Source: Pseudomonas sp. 10-1B
Lineage (GTDB): Bacteria > Pseudomonadota > Gammaproteobacteria > Pseudomonadales > Pseudomonadaceae
NCBI RefSeq assembly: GCF_000935045.1
Contig: NZ_JYKS01000032.1
Span: 37,639-101,638, forward strand
Length of the DNA: 64,000 nt
Reading direction: 5' to 3'
A program made the translations under genes and the position numbers. Shown piece after piece: positions 43,236 through 51,557 of the stretch. Every line of letters begins with the position of its first letter. The stretch's first letter is position 1. Below the pieces are notes generated by a model that saw only the letters and a list, made by a program, of their open reading frames with translations, made no database searches and was not told the DNA's origin.

Positions 43236-43934
43236 TTGGCTGCCAAGAAAAAACCCGCCCCCAAGCGCGGCGCCAGCCGTCAGACGGCGCCTGCCAAGCA
43301 GCCGATTCCCGGCTGGGTATGGCTGGCGGTAGGCTTGACCGTAGGCGCGTTCATCGTCTTCCTGATGAAGCTGGAGCCGGGAGGCGCAGACATCAAGCGC
43401 ACCAAGCCCGAGCAGCAGAAGCCGCAGAAAGTGGCCGAAGCCAGCAAGCCCGCGCAGGCCACCCCGCAGCCGCCAGTGAAACCGAAGTACGACTTCTACA
43501 CGCTGCTGCCGGAGTCCGAGGTGATCGTGCCGCCAGAGGCCGTACCAGAGAAGACGCCACCGGTCCCGGCCCAGCCGGTGACCCCGGTGACGCCGGCAGA
43601 AGCGGCGAAGATCGACATGGCACGGGCCCAGGCGGCCTTGATGGGCCAGACCCCGCCACCGGCACCGCCGGTGATCAAGCCGGCGGCGACCACTCAGTTC
43701 TTCCTGCAGGCTGGCTCGTTCCGCAAGCAGGCCGATGCCGACAAAGTGCGCGCGCAGATCATCCTGCTGGGCCAGTCGGTGAAGGTGGAATCGGGCACGG
43801 TCAAGGAAGAAACCTGGTACCGCGTATTGGTCGGGCCGTTCAGCAACCGTGAACAGCTGACCGTGGCGCAGAAGCAGCTGGCAGGGGCAGGTTTCAGCAA
43901 CCTGTTGCTGCAACAGCGCCAGACCCGTCAGTAA
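43236..43934 (+). CDS. Membrane-anchored SPOR-domain protein
   Basis: Bitopic inner-membrane protein of 232 residues with a short basic cytoplasmic end (AAKKKPAPKRGASR), one helix (about 27-46, WVWLAVGLTVGAFIVFLMKL), a Pro-rich periplasmic linker and a C-terminal SPOR domain (about 150-228, QFFLQAGSFRKQADADKVRA). SPOR domains bind glycan strands lacking stem peptides, so it resembles FtsN and may act at the septum; true ftsN identity is unproven. The start is TTG at 43236, with the ribosome binding site (TGGAG) inside the end of argS, so translation is coupled to argS. Confidence 0.9.
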   Translation: MAAKKKPAPKRGASRQTAPAKQPIPGWVWLAVGLTVGAFIVFLMKLEPGGADIKRTKPEQQKPQKVAEASKPAQATPQPPVKPKYDFYTLLPESEVIVPPEAVPEKTPPVPAQPVTPVTPAEAAKIDMARAQAALMGQTPPPAPPVIKPAATTQFFLQAGSFRKQADADKVRAQIILLGQSVKVESGTVKEETWYRVLVGPFSNREQLTVAQKQLAGAGFSNLLLQQRQTRQ

Positions 43935-43947
43935 CCTGCATATCGGG

Positions 43948-44054
43948 CTCTGCGGGAGCGGCCTTTCGCGACACAAGGCCGCTCCCACCTCGACCGTCTA
44001 GGCCTCAAGCCCTGTGCAGTCCCTGTGGGAGCTGGCTTGCCGGCGATGAGGCCA
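43948..44054. repeat. REP hairpin and single REP after the SPOR gene
   Basis: GGGAGCGGCCTT and AAGGCCGCTCCC form a 12-bp stem (about 43954-43987), which may serve as the argS-SPOR transcript end. It is followed by a single-orientation REP CCTGTGGGAGCTGGCTTGCC... (44022-44047). The second REP has no inverted partner. Confidence 0.75.
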
Positions 44055-44095
44055 GTCCAGGCAATACAAGACCGTTGCCCCCACAATCAGGCTCC

Positions 44096-44515
44096 TCAAC
44101 GCCGGCTAGCGTTCACTTCGGACACCTGGCTGTTCAGCGTCCAGAAGTCATACAACACCCCCACCAGGAACAGCCCGCCGGTGAAGAAGTAGATGATCGC
44201 GGTCACCCACTTGCCCTGATATAGCCGGTGCAGGCCGAACACGCCGAGGAAGGTCAGCAGGATCCAGGCGATGTTGTAGTCGACGCGCCCCGACTGAAAC
44301 CTCAGGTCGGCTTCACGATCCATGGACGGGATCAGGAACAGGTCGATCAACCAGCCTATGCCCAGCAGGCCCAGGGTGAAGAACCAGATGGTGCCCGTGA
44401 TGGGCTTGCCGTAGTAGAAGCGATGCGACCCGGTGAAACCGAAAATCCATAGCAAGTAGCCAATGACCTTGCTGTGGGTGTCGTGGAACGGCGCCCCCTG
44501 TTGATAACTGTTCAT
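44096..44515 (-). CDS. TM2-domain membrane protein (two tandem TM2 units)
   Basis: Small inner-membrane protein of 139 residues with two TM2-like modules: the first about residues 16-66 (IGYLLWIFGFTGSHRFYYGK...IDLFLIPSM, written in parts) and the second about 80-130 (ILLTFLGVFGLHRLYQGKWV and VGVLYDFWTLN). Each has two hydrophobic helices and the G-x-H-R-x-Y-x-G-K signature. The function of bacterial TM2 proteins is unknown. It is divergent from the NlpC/P60 gene with a 166-bp gap. Confidence 0.85.
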   Translation of the reverse strand: MNSYQQGAPFHDTHSKVIGYLLWIFGFTGSHRFYYGKPITGTIWFFTLGLLGIGWLIDLFLIPSMDREADLRFQSGRVDYNIAWILLTFLGVFGLHRLYQGKWVTAIIYFFTGGLFLVGVLYDFWTLNSQVSEVNASRR

Positions 44516-44631
44516 TCATAGCCCTCGTGGGTTATCCAAAAATTTTCTAAAGAAAAATGTGACTTTTCCGTTGCAGGCCGACGGACGGCGCTTGGACAAT
44601 CGACCAACGGATCAAAGATTGATCAAAAAGC

Positions 44632-44640
44632 TGTTATAAA
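44632..44640 (+). promoter_or_regulatory. Extended -10 promoter of the NlpC/P60 gene
   Basis: TGTTATAAA gives the extended -10 pattern TGnTATAAA, 41 bp before the start codon. I see no strong -35, as is common for extended -10 promoters. Confidence 0.5.
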
Positions 44641-44681
44641 GTTGCGCGCCCAACACATAACTATTCATAAGAGCTTCATCT

Positions 44682-45308
44682 ATGCCGCCTTTACTCAAGA
44701 CATGGCTGACCCTCTGCCTATTATTGCCCCTGGCTGCCCACGCCACCAATCGTGAGCAACGTCTTCCCAATGGTTTCACCGGCTATACCAGCAACGCCTC
44801 GGTGAAACACGCACCGGTCAAGCAGACCGCGCTGCACGCTCGTCCGAGCAATGCCGCCAACAGCCGCGGCGTGCCGGTCGCCGCCATGTCGCCGAAGCAG
44901 AGCAGCGATGTGCTCAGCCGTGCGGTGAATGTGCTCGGCACCCCTTATGTCTGGGGTGGCAGCAGCCCAAAAAAAGGCTTCGACTGCAGCGGGCTGGTCA
45001 AGTACGCCTTCAACGACGTCGCCGACGTCGACTTGCCGCGCACCTCCAATGCGATGGCCCAGGGCCACGGCGTCAAGGTGGCCAAGGGTGACCTGAAGCC
45101 TGGCGACTTGATCTTCTTCAACATCAAGAGCCGCCGGGTGAACCACGTTGCCATCTACCTGGGCAACGACCGCTTCATCCATGCCCCTCGTCGTGGCAAG
45201 CGAGTGAGCATCGACACCCTGAGCAAACCCTATTGGCAGAAGCACTATGTGGTGGCCAAGCGGGTGCTGCCGAAAGAGCAGCAGCAGTTGAGCCTGGCCA
45301 AGCGCTGA
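44682..45308 (+). CDS. Secreted NlpC/P60 peptidoglycan endopeptidase
   Basis: Probable murein hydrolase of 208 residues cutting within peptide stems. It has a signal peptide (about 1-21, ending PLAAHA), a low-complexity linker and an NlpC/P60 domain from about residue 75. The catalytic triad is visible: Cys102 in FDCSGLVKYAF, His155 in NHVAIYLG and His167 in FIHAPR. There is no lipobox, so it is likely soluble in the periplasm. It is monocistronic and convergent with pilT across a 42-bp perfect inverted repeat. Confidence 0.92.
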   Translation: MPPLLKTWLTLCLLLPLAAHATNREQRLPNGFTGYTSNASVKHAPVKQTALHARPSNAANSRGVPVAAMSPKQSSDVLSRAVNVLGTPYVWGGSSPKKGFDCSGLVKYAFNDVADVDLPRTSNAMAQGHGVKVAKGDLKPGDLIFFNIKSRRVNHVAIYLGNDRFIHAPRRGKRVSIDTLSKPYWQKHYVVAKRVLPKEQQQLSLAKR

Positions 45309-45327
45309 TCCCTGCTCTGCCTCCACA

Positions 45328-45421
45328 GGCCCTATCGCCGGCAAGCCAGCTCCCACAGGATCACCACAACTGTTCAGGATTGTGGTGATCCTGTGGGAGC
45401 TGGCTTGCCGGCGATAGGGCC
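45328..45421. repeat. 42-bp perfect inverted repeat (REP pair) between NlpC/P60 and pilT
   Basis: The arms 45328-45369 and 45380-45421 match perfectly over 42 bp with a 10-nt loop. The outer part is the REP palindrome (TATCGCCGGCAAGCCAGCTC...), and the inner GATCACCACAA/TTGTGGTGATC extends it beyond the REP core. The strong hairpin probably terminates both converging transcripts. Confidence 0.92.
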
Positions 45422-45431
45422 CGAACAAGCA

Positions 45432-46430
45432 CTACAAATCTTCGATCAGGCCCTTCTCTTTCAACCCTCGCAAAGCCCCCTCCATCGTCCGCATTCCCTC
45501 TGCACCACCCGCCTGCATCACCGAGCATAACTGCGCCATCCGCCCCTCGCGCATCAGATTACGCACCGCCGGTGTCGCTACCAGCACCTCCCGCGCTGCA
45601 ACCCGCCCACCACCCACTCGCCTGACCAGCACTTGCGCCACCACCAGGCGCAACGACTCGGCCAGCATCGCCCGCACCAGCGGCTTCTCCTCGGCAGCGA
45701 ACACCTCGACCAGGCGGTCGATACTGTTGACCGCCGAACGCGTATGCACGGTGGCCAGCACCAGGTGCCCGGTCTCGGCCGCGCGCAGGGCCAGGCGAAT
45801 GGTTTCCAGGTCGCGCAGCTCACCAATCATGATCACATCGGGGTCCTGGCGCAGCGCACTGCGCAGCCCTTGGGCGAAGCCGCCGCAATGGCGGCCGATC
45901 TCGCGCTGATTGACCAGACTGCGCTGGCTGCTGTGGATAACTTCAACAGGGTCTTCGAGCGTGATGATGTGCAGCGCCCGTTCGCGGTTCAGCCGATCGA
46001 GCAACGTAGCCAAGGTACTGGATTTGCCACTGCCGGTCGGCCCACCTACCAGGATCAGGCCATCGCTACACTGCGCAACAGCTTGAAACACATCCCCCAG
46101 GTCGAGCTCATCCAGCGTCGCGATACGCCCCGGGATCAACCGAAAGGCAACCGCAGGGCCATTCAACTGGCGAAACAGGTTCAACCGAAAGCGCCCAAGC
46201 GCAGGCAGCTCCAGCGCCAGGTCCAGTTCATCGCCTTCGGCCCACTGCCGACGTTGGGGGTCATCCAGCACGAGGGCCATGCCCTCGATCAAGCCAGCAG
46301 CCTCCAACAGCGGCAAGTCCATGCGTCGCAACTCGCCATCCAGGCGTAGCATCGGGATCTGGCCCGCCGCCAAGTGCAGGTCGGAAGCCCCCGCATCCAC
46401 GGCCCGGGCCAACAGGTCGGTCACATCCAT
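45432..46430 (-). CDS. pilT: Type IV pilus retraction ATPase PilT
   Basis: Hexameric motor ATPase that disassembles the pilus in twitching. It has 332 residues from ATG 46430 (GGGGAG ahead); the ATG at 46442 is the alternative. The N-terminal PAS-like domain leads to Walker A GGPTGSGKSSTLATLL, Asp box IITLEDPVEVIH, Walker B/GELRD (MIGELRDLETIRLALRAAET) and His box VLATVHT. pilU does not follow, and the gene is 12 kb from the pilM-Q cluster. It is divergent from yggS. Confidence 0.92.
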   Translation of the reverse strand: MDVTDLLARAVDAGASDLHLAAGQIPMLRLDGELRRMDLPLLEAAGLIEGMALVLDDPQRRQWAEGDELDLALELPALGRFRLNLFRQLNGPAVAFRLIPGRIATLDELDLGDVFQAVAQCSDGLILVGGPTGSGKSSTLATLLDRLNRERALHIITLEDPVEVIHSSQRSLVNQREIGRHCGGFAQGLRSALRQDPDVIMIGELRDLETIRLALRAAETGHLVLATVHTRSAVNSIDRLVEVFAAEEKPLVRAMLAESLRLVVAQVLVRRVGGGRVAAREVLVATPAVRNLMREGRMAQLCSVMQAGGAEGMRTMEGALRGLKEKGLIEDL

Positions 46431-46495
46431 GAGACTCCCCAAAGGCCTTCAAGTAGGTAGAATGCGGCAGACCACCAAGCCGCCGGCATCGATCC

Positions 46496-47182
46496 ATGTC
46501 CACCCTAGCAGACAACCTTTCCGCTATTTCCACCCGCATCGCCAGCGCTGCCCAGGCTGCCGGGCGCGACCCGGCCAGTGTCCAGTTGCTGGCCGTGAGC
46601 AAGACCAAGCCCGCCGGTGCCATCCGCGAGATCCACGCCGCCGGCGTGCGCGATGTCGGTGAAAACTACCTACAGGAAGCGCTGACAAAGCAGCAGCAGC
46701 TCAGCGACTTGCCCTTGATCTGGCACTTCATCGGCCCCATTCAGTCGAACAAGACCAAGGCCATCGCCGAGCATTTCGACTGGGTACATTCCGTGGACCG
46801 CCTGAAAATCGCCCAACGCCTGTCGGAGCAACGCCCTGCCGGGCTGGCACCGCTGAACATCTGCCTGCAGGTGAATGTCAGCGGTGAAGACAGCAAGTCC
46901 GGTTGCGCCCCCGCCGACCTGCCAGCCCTGGCCAAGGCGGTGGCCGAGCTGCCCAACCTGCGCCTGCGCGGGCTAATGGCCATCCCCGAACCCAGCGACG
47001 ATCGCATGGCGCAAGAGGCCGCCTTCGCCACCCTGCGCCAGTTGCAGGAAGGCCTGGGGCTTGGCCTGGACACCCTGTCGATGGGCATGAGCCACGACTT
47101 GGAAGCGGCCATTGCACAAGGCGCGACCTGGGTTCGTATCGGCACCGCCCTGTTCGGCGCACGCGACTACGGGCACGCCTGA
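46496..47182 (+). CDS. yggS: PLP homeostasis protein YggS (PLPBP)
   Basis: Cytosolic alanine-racemase-fold protein that binds pyridoxal phosphate without known catalysis and keeps B6 vitamers and amino acid pools balanced. It has 228 residues. The PLP lysine is Lys36 in LLAVSKTKP; HFIGPIQSNK and the C-terminal LSMGMSHDLEAAIAQGATWV are family signatures. A TAGAAT -10 candidate lies at 46458-46463. It forms a run with proC and yggT, a grouping shared by many proteobacteria. Confidence 0.96.
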   Translation: MSTLADNLSAISTRIASAAQAAGRDPASVQLLAVSKTKPAGAIREIHAAGVRDVGENYLQEALTKQQQLSDLPLIWHFIGPIQSNKTKAIAEHFDWVHSVDRLKIAQRLSEQRPAGLAPLNICLQVNVSGEDSKSGCAPADLPALAKAVAELPNLRLRGLMAIPEPSDDRMAQEAAFATLRQLQEGLGLGLDTLSMGMSHDLEAAIAQGATWVRIGTALFGARDYGHA

Positions 47183-47220
47183 TTCCATGCTTTACTCACT
47201 CTTTCCCACAAGGACCTGAC

Positions 47221-48039
47221 ATGAGCAAGACACGTATTGCCTTTATCGGCGCCGGCAACATGGCCGCCAGCCTGATCGGCGGCCTGCGTGCCCAGGGCCT
47301 GGACGCCTCGCAGATCCGCGCCAGCGACCCGGGCGCCGAGACCCGCAGCCGCATCCAGGCCGAGCACGGCATCGAAACCTTCGAGAACAACGCCCAAGCC
47401 ATCGACGGCGCCGACGTGATCGTGCTGGCGGTCAAGCCGCAGGTCATGAAGGCCGTGTGCCAGGCCCTGCAGCCAGACCTGCGGGATGGCCAGCTGATCG
47501 TTTCCATCGCCGCCGGCATCACCTGCGCCAGCCTGCAAAGCTGGGTGGGCGCACGCCCAGTGGTGCGCTGCATGCCCAACACCCCGGCGCTGCTGCGCCA
47601 GGGCGTGAGCGGCCTGTACGCCACCGCAGAAGTATCCAGCGAGCAGCGCCAGCAGGCCGAACAACTGCTGTCGGCCGTGGGCAGCGCCCTGTGGCTGGAG
47701 CAGGAGCAGCAACTGGACGCCGTAACCGCAGTATCCGGCAGCGGCCCGGCTTACTTCTTCCTGTTGATCGAGGCCATGACCGCAGCGGGCGAAAAACTGG
47801 GCCTGCCACGCGAAACCGCCTCCCAGCTGACCTTGCAGACTGCCCTGGGTGCCGCGCGCATGGCAGTGGCCAGCGATGTCGATGCCGCCGAACTGCGCCG
47901 CCGTGTCACCTCGCCCGCTGGCACCACCGAAGCTGCGATCAAGTCGTTCCAGGCCAGCGGCTTCGAAGCCATCGTCGAGCAGGCGCTGCAGGCTGCGGCC
48001 ACGCGCTCCGCCGAACTGGCCGAACAACTGGGCAAATAA
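47221..48039 (+). CDS. proC: Pyrroline-5-carboxylate reductase ProC
   Basis: Last step of proline synthesis: reduces 1-pyrroline-5-carboxylate with NAD(P)H. It has 272 residues from ATG 47221 (AAGGACC ahead). The Rossmann motif IGAGNMAASLIGG is at about residues 8-20. The C-terminal dimer domain has AVSGSGPAYFFLLIEAM and the signature LRRRVTSPAGTTEAAI. It lies 38 bp after yggS and 10 bp before yggT. Confidence 0.97.
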   Translation: MSKTRIAFIGAGNMAASLIGGLRAQGLDASQIRASDPGAETRSRIQAEHGIETFENNAQAIDGADVIVLAVKPQVMKAVCQALQPDLRDGQLIVSIAAGITCASLQSWVGARPVVRCMPNTPALLRQGVSGLYATAEVSSEQRQQAEQLLSAVGSALWLEQEQQLDAVTAVSGSGPAYFFLLIEAMTAAGEKLGLPRETASQLTLQTALGAARMAVASDVDAAELRRRVTSPAGTTEAAIKSFQASGFEAIVEQALQAAATRSAELAEQLGK

Positions 48040-48049
48040 GGAGCCTTAG

Positions 48050-48640
48050 ATGAATGCATTGTCCGGCGCCGCGATCTTCGTGGTGCAAACCCTGGTCAGC
48101 CTGTACCTGGTGATCGTCTTGCTGCGTTTCGTCCTGCAGTTGGTCAAGGCCAACTTCTACAACCCGCTGTGCCAGTTCGCGGTACGTGCCACCCAGCCGC
48201 TGCTCAAGCCGATCCGCCGCATCATTCCCAGTGTCGGCGGGCTGGACACCTCGTCGCTGCTGCTGTCGGTGGTGATCCAGGCGCTGCTGATGGGCTTCGT
48301 GTTGATGGTCACCTACGGCACCTTCGGCGACATCCTGCACCTGCTGATGTGGGCGATCATCGGCATCACCTCGCTGTTCCTGAAAATTTTCTGGGTGGCG
48401 ATGATCGTCATGGTGATCGTTTCCTGGGTTGCCCCCAACAGTCACAACCCCGCGGCCGAACTGGCCTACCAGATCAGCGAGCCGGTGCTGGCACCGTTCC
48501 GCCGCATCGTGCCCAACCTGGGCGGCATGGACATTTCGCCGATCTTCGCCTTCATCGCGATCCAGGTGATCCAGTCGTTCGTCATGCCGCCGCTGGCCGC
48601 CTACGCAGGTATGCCACAAGAGCTGTGGCGGATGATCTGA
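48050..48640 (+). CDS. yggT: YggT-family membrane protein
   Basis: Inner-membrane protein of 196 residues with two YggT repeats. Each has a pair of hydrophobic helices and a conserved loop (NPLCQFAVRATQPLLKPIRR in the first, NPAAELAYQISEPVLAPFRR in the second). Its role is uncertain; relatives help osmotic or potassium balance in E. coli, and plastid or cyanobacterial forms affect division or thylakoids. It begins 10 bp after proC with GGAG as ribosome binding site. Confidence 0.92.
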   Translation: MNALSGAAIFVVQTLVSLYLVIVLLRFVLQLVKANFYNPLCQFAVRATQPLLKPIRRIIPSVGGLDTSSLLLSVVIQALLMGFVLMVTYGTFGDILHLLMWAIIGITSLFLKIFWVAMIVMVIVSWVAPNSHNPAAELAYQISEPVLAPFRRIVPNLGGMDISPIFAFIAIQVIQSFVMPPLAAYAGMPQELWRMI

Positions 48641-48660
48641 GCCTCGCCAGGCCCAGCTTG

Positions 48661-48694
48661 CCCCCAGCCGCAAGCCTTTGCTTGCCGCTGGGGG
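48661..48694 (+). terminator. Hairpin after yggT, upstream of metX
   Basis: CCCCCAGC + GCAAGC pair with GCTTGC + GCTGGGGG around a C-C mismatch, with loop CTTT. The following T tract (CTCTTTAG) is weak and begins about 14 bp later, so it may end the yggS-proC-yggT transcript or shape the metX leader. It does not match a SAM riboswitch that I recognise. Confidence 0.55.
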
Positions 48695-48739
48695 TAGCGC
48701 TCTTTAGACTTACGCCTCCGTCAAGCGTGAGCAGGGTCG

Positions 48740-49879
48740 ATGTCCACTGTCTTTCCCGAAGATTCCGTCGGTCTGGTAGTACCGCAAACCGCCCGGTTCG
48801 ATGAACCGCTGGCCCTGGCCTGTGGCCGCTCCCTGGCCAGTTACGAGCTGGTCTACGAGACCTACGGCACCCTCAATGCCAGCGCGAGCAACGCCGTGCT
48901 GATCTGCCATGCCCTGTCCGGCCATCACCATGCCGCTGGCTACCATGCCGTCACCGACCGCAAGCCGGGCTGGTGGGACAGCTGCATCGGTCCCGGCAAG
49001 CCGATCGATACCAACCGTTTCTTCGTGGTCAGCCTGAACAACCTCGGTGGTTGCAACGGCAGCACTGGCCCCAGCAGCGTCAACCCGGCCACCGGCAAAC
49101 CCTACGGCGCCGAGTTCCCGGTACTGACCGTGGAAGACTGGGTGCACAGCCAGGCACGCCTGGCCGACCGCCTGGGTATCCAGCAGTGGGCGGCAATCGT
49201 CGGCGGCAGCCTGGGTGGCATGCAGGCGCTGCAGTGGACCATGACCTACCCCGAGCGCGTGCGCCACTGCGTCGATATCGCCTCGGCACCCAAGCTGTCG
49301 GCGCAGAACATCGCCTTCAACGAAGTGGCACGCCAGGCCATCCTCACCGACCCCGAATTCCACGGCGGTTCGTTCCAGGACCAGGGCGTGGTGCCCAAGC
49401 GCGGCCTGATGCTGGCGCGCATGGTCGGCCACATCACCTACCTGTCCGACGACTCGATGGGTGAAAAATTCGGCCGTGAGCTCAAGAGCGACAAGCTCAA
49501 CTACGACTTCCACAGCGTCGAATTCCAGGTCGAGAGCTACCTGCGCTACCAGGGCGAGGAGTTTTCCGGCCGTTTCGACGCCAATACCTACCTGCTGATG
49601 ACCAAGGCGCTGGACTACTTCGACCCGGCCGCGGCCCAGGGCGGCGACCTGGCAGCGACCCTGGCCCACGTCAAGGCAGACTACTGCATCATGTCGTTCA
49701 CTACCGACTGGCGCTTCTCGCCGGCCCGTTCGCGCGAGATCGTCGACGCCTTGATGGCGGCGCGCAAAAACGTCTGCTACCTGGAGATCGACTCGCCTTA
49801 CGGGCACGATGCCTTCCTGATCCCCACGCCTCGCTACATGCAGGGTTTCTCGAACTACATGAACCGCATTGCCATCTGA
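48740..49879 (+). CDS. metX: Homoserine O-acyltransferase MetX (probably succinyl-specific)
   Basis: First committed step of methionine synthesis, acylating homoserine. It is an alpha/beta hydrolase of 379 residues with nucleophile elbow GGSLGGMQALQW (near residue 156), acid Asp in SFTTDWRFSP and His in SPYGHDAFL. Pseudomonas MetX proteins are reported to use succinyl-CoA despite belonging to the acetyltransferase family (metXS); acyl preference cannot be settled by eye. metW follows after 7 bp, an arrangement conserved in pseudomonads. Confidence 0.95.
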   Translation: MSTVFPEDSVGLVVPQTARFDEPLALACGRSLASYELVYETYGTLNASASNAVLICHALSGHHHAAGYHAVTDRKPGWWDSCIGPGKPIDTNRFFVVSLNNLGGCNGSTGPSSVNPATGKPYGAEFPVLTVEDWVHSQARLADRLGIQQWAAIVGGSLGGMQALQWTMTYPERVRHCVDIASAPKLSAQNIAFNEVARQAILTDPEFHGGSFQDQGVVPKRGLMLARMVGHITYLSDDSMGEKFGRELKSDKLNYDFHSVEFQVESYLRYQGEEFSGRFDANTYLLMTKALDYFDPAAAQGGDLAATLAHVKADYCIMSFTTDWRFSPARSREIVDALMAARKNVCYLEIDSPYGHDAFLIPTPRYMQGFSNYMNRIAI

Positions 49880-49886
49880 GGACAGC

Positions 49887-50507
49887 ATGAGAGCCGATCT
49901 GGAAATCATCCACGACTGGATCCCCGCCGGCAGCCGGGTACTCGACCTGGGCTGCGGCAGCGGCGAACTGCTGGCCTCGCTGCGTGACCGCAAGCAGGTC
50001 AGCGGCTATGGCCTGGAGATCGACGCCGACAATATCGCCGCCTGCGTGGCCAAGGGCGTCAACGTCATCGAGCAGGACCTGGACAAAGGCCTGGGCAACT
50101 TCGCCAGCAACAGTTTCGACGTGGTGATCATGACCCAGGCCCTGCAGGCCGTGGAGTACCCCGACCGCATCCTCGACGAGATGCTGCGCGTGGGCCGCCA
50201 GTGCATCATCACCTTCCCCAACTTCGGCCATTGGCGCTGCCGCTGGTACCTGGCGACCAAGGGCCGCATGCCGGTATCGGACTTCATGCCGTATACCTGG
50301 TACAACACGCCGAACATCCACTTCTGCACCTTCACCGACTTCGAAGAGCTGGTGCACGAGCGCCGGGCCAAGGTGCTCGACCGCCTGGCCGTCGACCACT
50401 TGCACCGCAATGGGTGGGGTGGCCGGCTTTGGCCTAATCTTCTAGGTGAAATCGGCATCTACCGCGTCAGCAGCCCGGGCCTGCAAGAGCACCAGCTCGC
50501 GGTCTGA
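49887..50507 (+). CDS. metW: Methionine biosynthesis protein MetW
   Basis: SAM-methyltransferase-fold protein of 206 residues from ATG 49887 (GAGGACAGC ahead). Motif I VLDLGCGSGELL is near residue 24, and the family segments NSFDVVIMTQALQAVEYPD and ITFPNFGHWRCRWYL are clear. MetW always accompanies this class of MetX and is needed for methionine synthesis; it is thought to support or regulate MetX rather than methylate a known substrate. The last part of its role is inference from the pairing. Confidence 0.93.
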   Translation: MRADLEIIHDWIPAGSRVLDLGCGSGELLASLRDRKQVSGYGLEIDADNIAACVAKGVNVIEQDLDKGLGNFASNSFDVVIMTQALQAVEYPDRILDEMLRVGRQCIITFPNFGHWRCRWYLATKGRMPVSDFMPYTWYNTPNIHFCTFTDFEELVHERRAKVLDRLAVDHLHRNGWGGRLWPNLLGEIGIYRVSSPGLQEHQLAV

Positions 50508-50529
50508 CGCCCACCAGAGGAATCGCCCC

Positions 50530-50964
50530 ATGCGTCGTCTAGCCCTGTTCCTGATCAGCCTGTGCCTGGCCCTGCCGGTACTGGCTGCCGATGCCGCCCG
50601 CCCCGAGCGCAAGGAAGTGTTTGGCGACGTGACGGTGCACTACAGCGCATTCACCTCGAGCATGCTGACACCTGAGGTGGCCGCCGCCACAGGCCTTGTG
50701 CGTAGCAAGAACCAGGGCGTGCTCAACATTGCCGTACTCAAGGCCAGCAAACCCGCCACGGCGGTGGTCAGCGGCACGGTCAAGGACCTGGCCGGGCGCA
50801 GCAGCCCGCTGTCGTTCAAGCAAATTACCGAACAGGGTGCGGTGTACTACATCGCCCAGTTCAAGATCGACCAGGCAGAAACCGTCACCTTCGACCTGAA
50901 TATCGAAACCGGCGGCGTCAGCAACTCCCTCAGTTTCAACCAGGAAGTCTTCCCAGGCGAATGA
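50530..50964 (+). CDS. DUF4426 secreted protein
   Basis: Periplasmic protein of unknown function, 144 residues from ATG 50530 (AGAGGAAT ahead). The signal peptide ends near LPVLAADA (residue 20). The body is a predicted beta-sandwich: EVFGDVTVHYSAFTSSMLTP, LNIAVLKAS and an immunoglobulin-like C-terminus. The family is confined to gamma-proteobacteria and travels with metW and rdgB. The stop overlaps the rdgB start (ATGA), so translation is coupled. Confidence 0.85.
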   Translation: MRRLALFLISLCLALPVLAADAARPERKEVFGDVTVHYSAFTSSMLTPEVAAATGLVRSKNQGVLNIAVLKASKPATAVVSGTVKDLAGRSSPLSFKQITEQGAVYYIAQFKIDQAETVTFDLNIETGGVSNSLSFNQEVFPGE

Positions 50965-51557
50965 TGAATTTCCAGCAACTCGTATTGGCCAGCCATAACG
51001 CCGGCAAACTCAAGGAACTCCAGGCCATGCTCGGTGCGTCGGTACAGCTGCGTTCGATCGGCGAGTTCAGCCAGGTCGAGCCGGAAGAAACCGGCCTGTC
51101 GTTCGTCGAGAATGCCATCCTCAAGGCACGCAATGCCGCACGCATTTCCGGCCTGCCGGCCCTGGCCGACGATTCCGGCCTGGCGGTGGACTTCCTCGGC
51201 GGCGCGCCGGGTATCTACTCGGCGCGCTATGCCGATGGCAAGGGTGACGCGGCAAACAACGCCAAGCTGCTCGAAGCCCTGAAAGACGTGCCTGAAGCCG
51301 AGCGTGGCGCGCAGTTCGTCTGCGTGCTGGCGCTGGTACGCCATGCCGATGACCCGCTGCCAATCCTGTGCGAAGGCCTGTGGCACGGGCGCATCATGTT
51401 CGAGGCCAGCGGCGAGCATGGCTTCGGCTACGACCCGTTGTTCTGGGTGCCGGAGCGCAACTGCTCCAGCGCCGACCTGGCCCCGGTGGACAAGAACCAG
51501 CTCAGCCACCGCGCCCGCGCCATGGCCCTGCTGCGCCAACGTCTGGGCCTGGCATGA
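50961..51557 (+). CDS. rdgB: dITP/XTP pyrophosphatase RdgB
   Basis: House-cleaning enzyme that hydrolyses dITP, ITP and XTP to monophosphates and keeps them out of DNA. It has 198 residues. The N-terminal nucleotide-binding LVLASHNAGKLKEL, catalytic LADDSGLAVDFLGGAPGIYS and purine-binding GFGYDPLFW are intact. The ATG at 50961 overlaps the DUF4426 stop, and its own stop overlaps the hemW start, forming a chain of ATGA couplings. Confidence 0.97.
   Translation: MMNFQQLVLASHNAGKLKELQAMLGASVQLRSIGEFSQVEPEETGLSFVENAILKARNAARISGLPALADDSGLAVDFLGGAPGIYSARYADGKGDAANNAKLLEALKDVPEAERGAQFVCVLALVRHADDPLPILCEGLWHGRIMFEASGEHGFGYDPLFWVPERNCSSADLAPVDKNQLSHRARAMALLRQRLGLA

Noticed and set aside
43236..43934. 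Calling the argS-linked SPOR protein FtsN outright
   Set aside because: Topology and SPOR domain agree, but the essential short FtsN segments cannot be recognised with confidence and Pseudomonas has several SPOR proteins.
48641..48739. SAM riboswitch upstream of metX
   Set aside because: I could not match the conserved cores of known SAM classes, and the single mismatched hairpin does not form the needed pseudoknot or multi-helix junction by eye.
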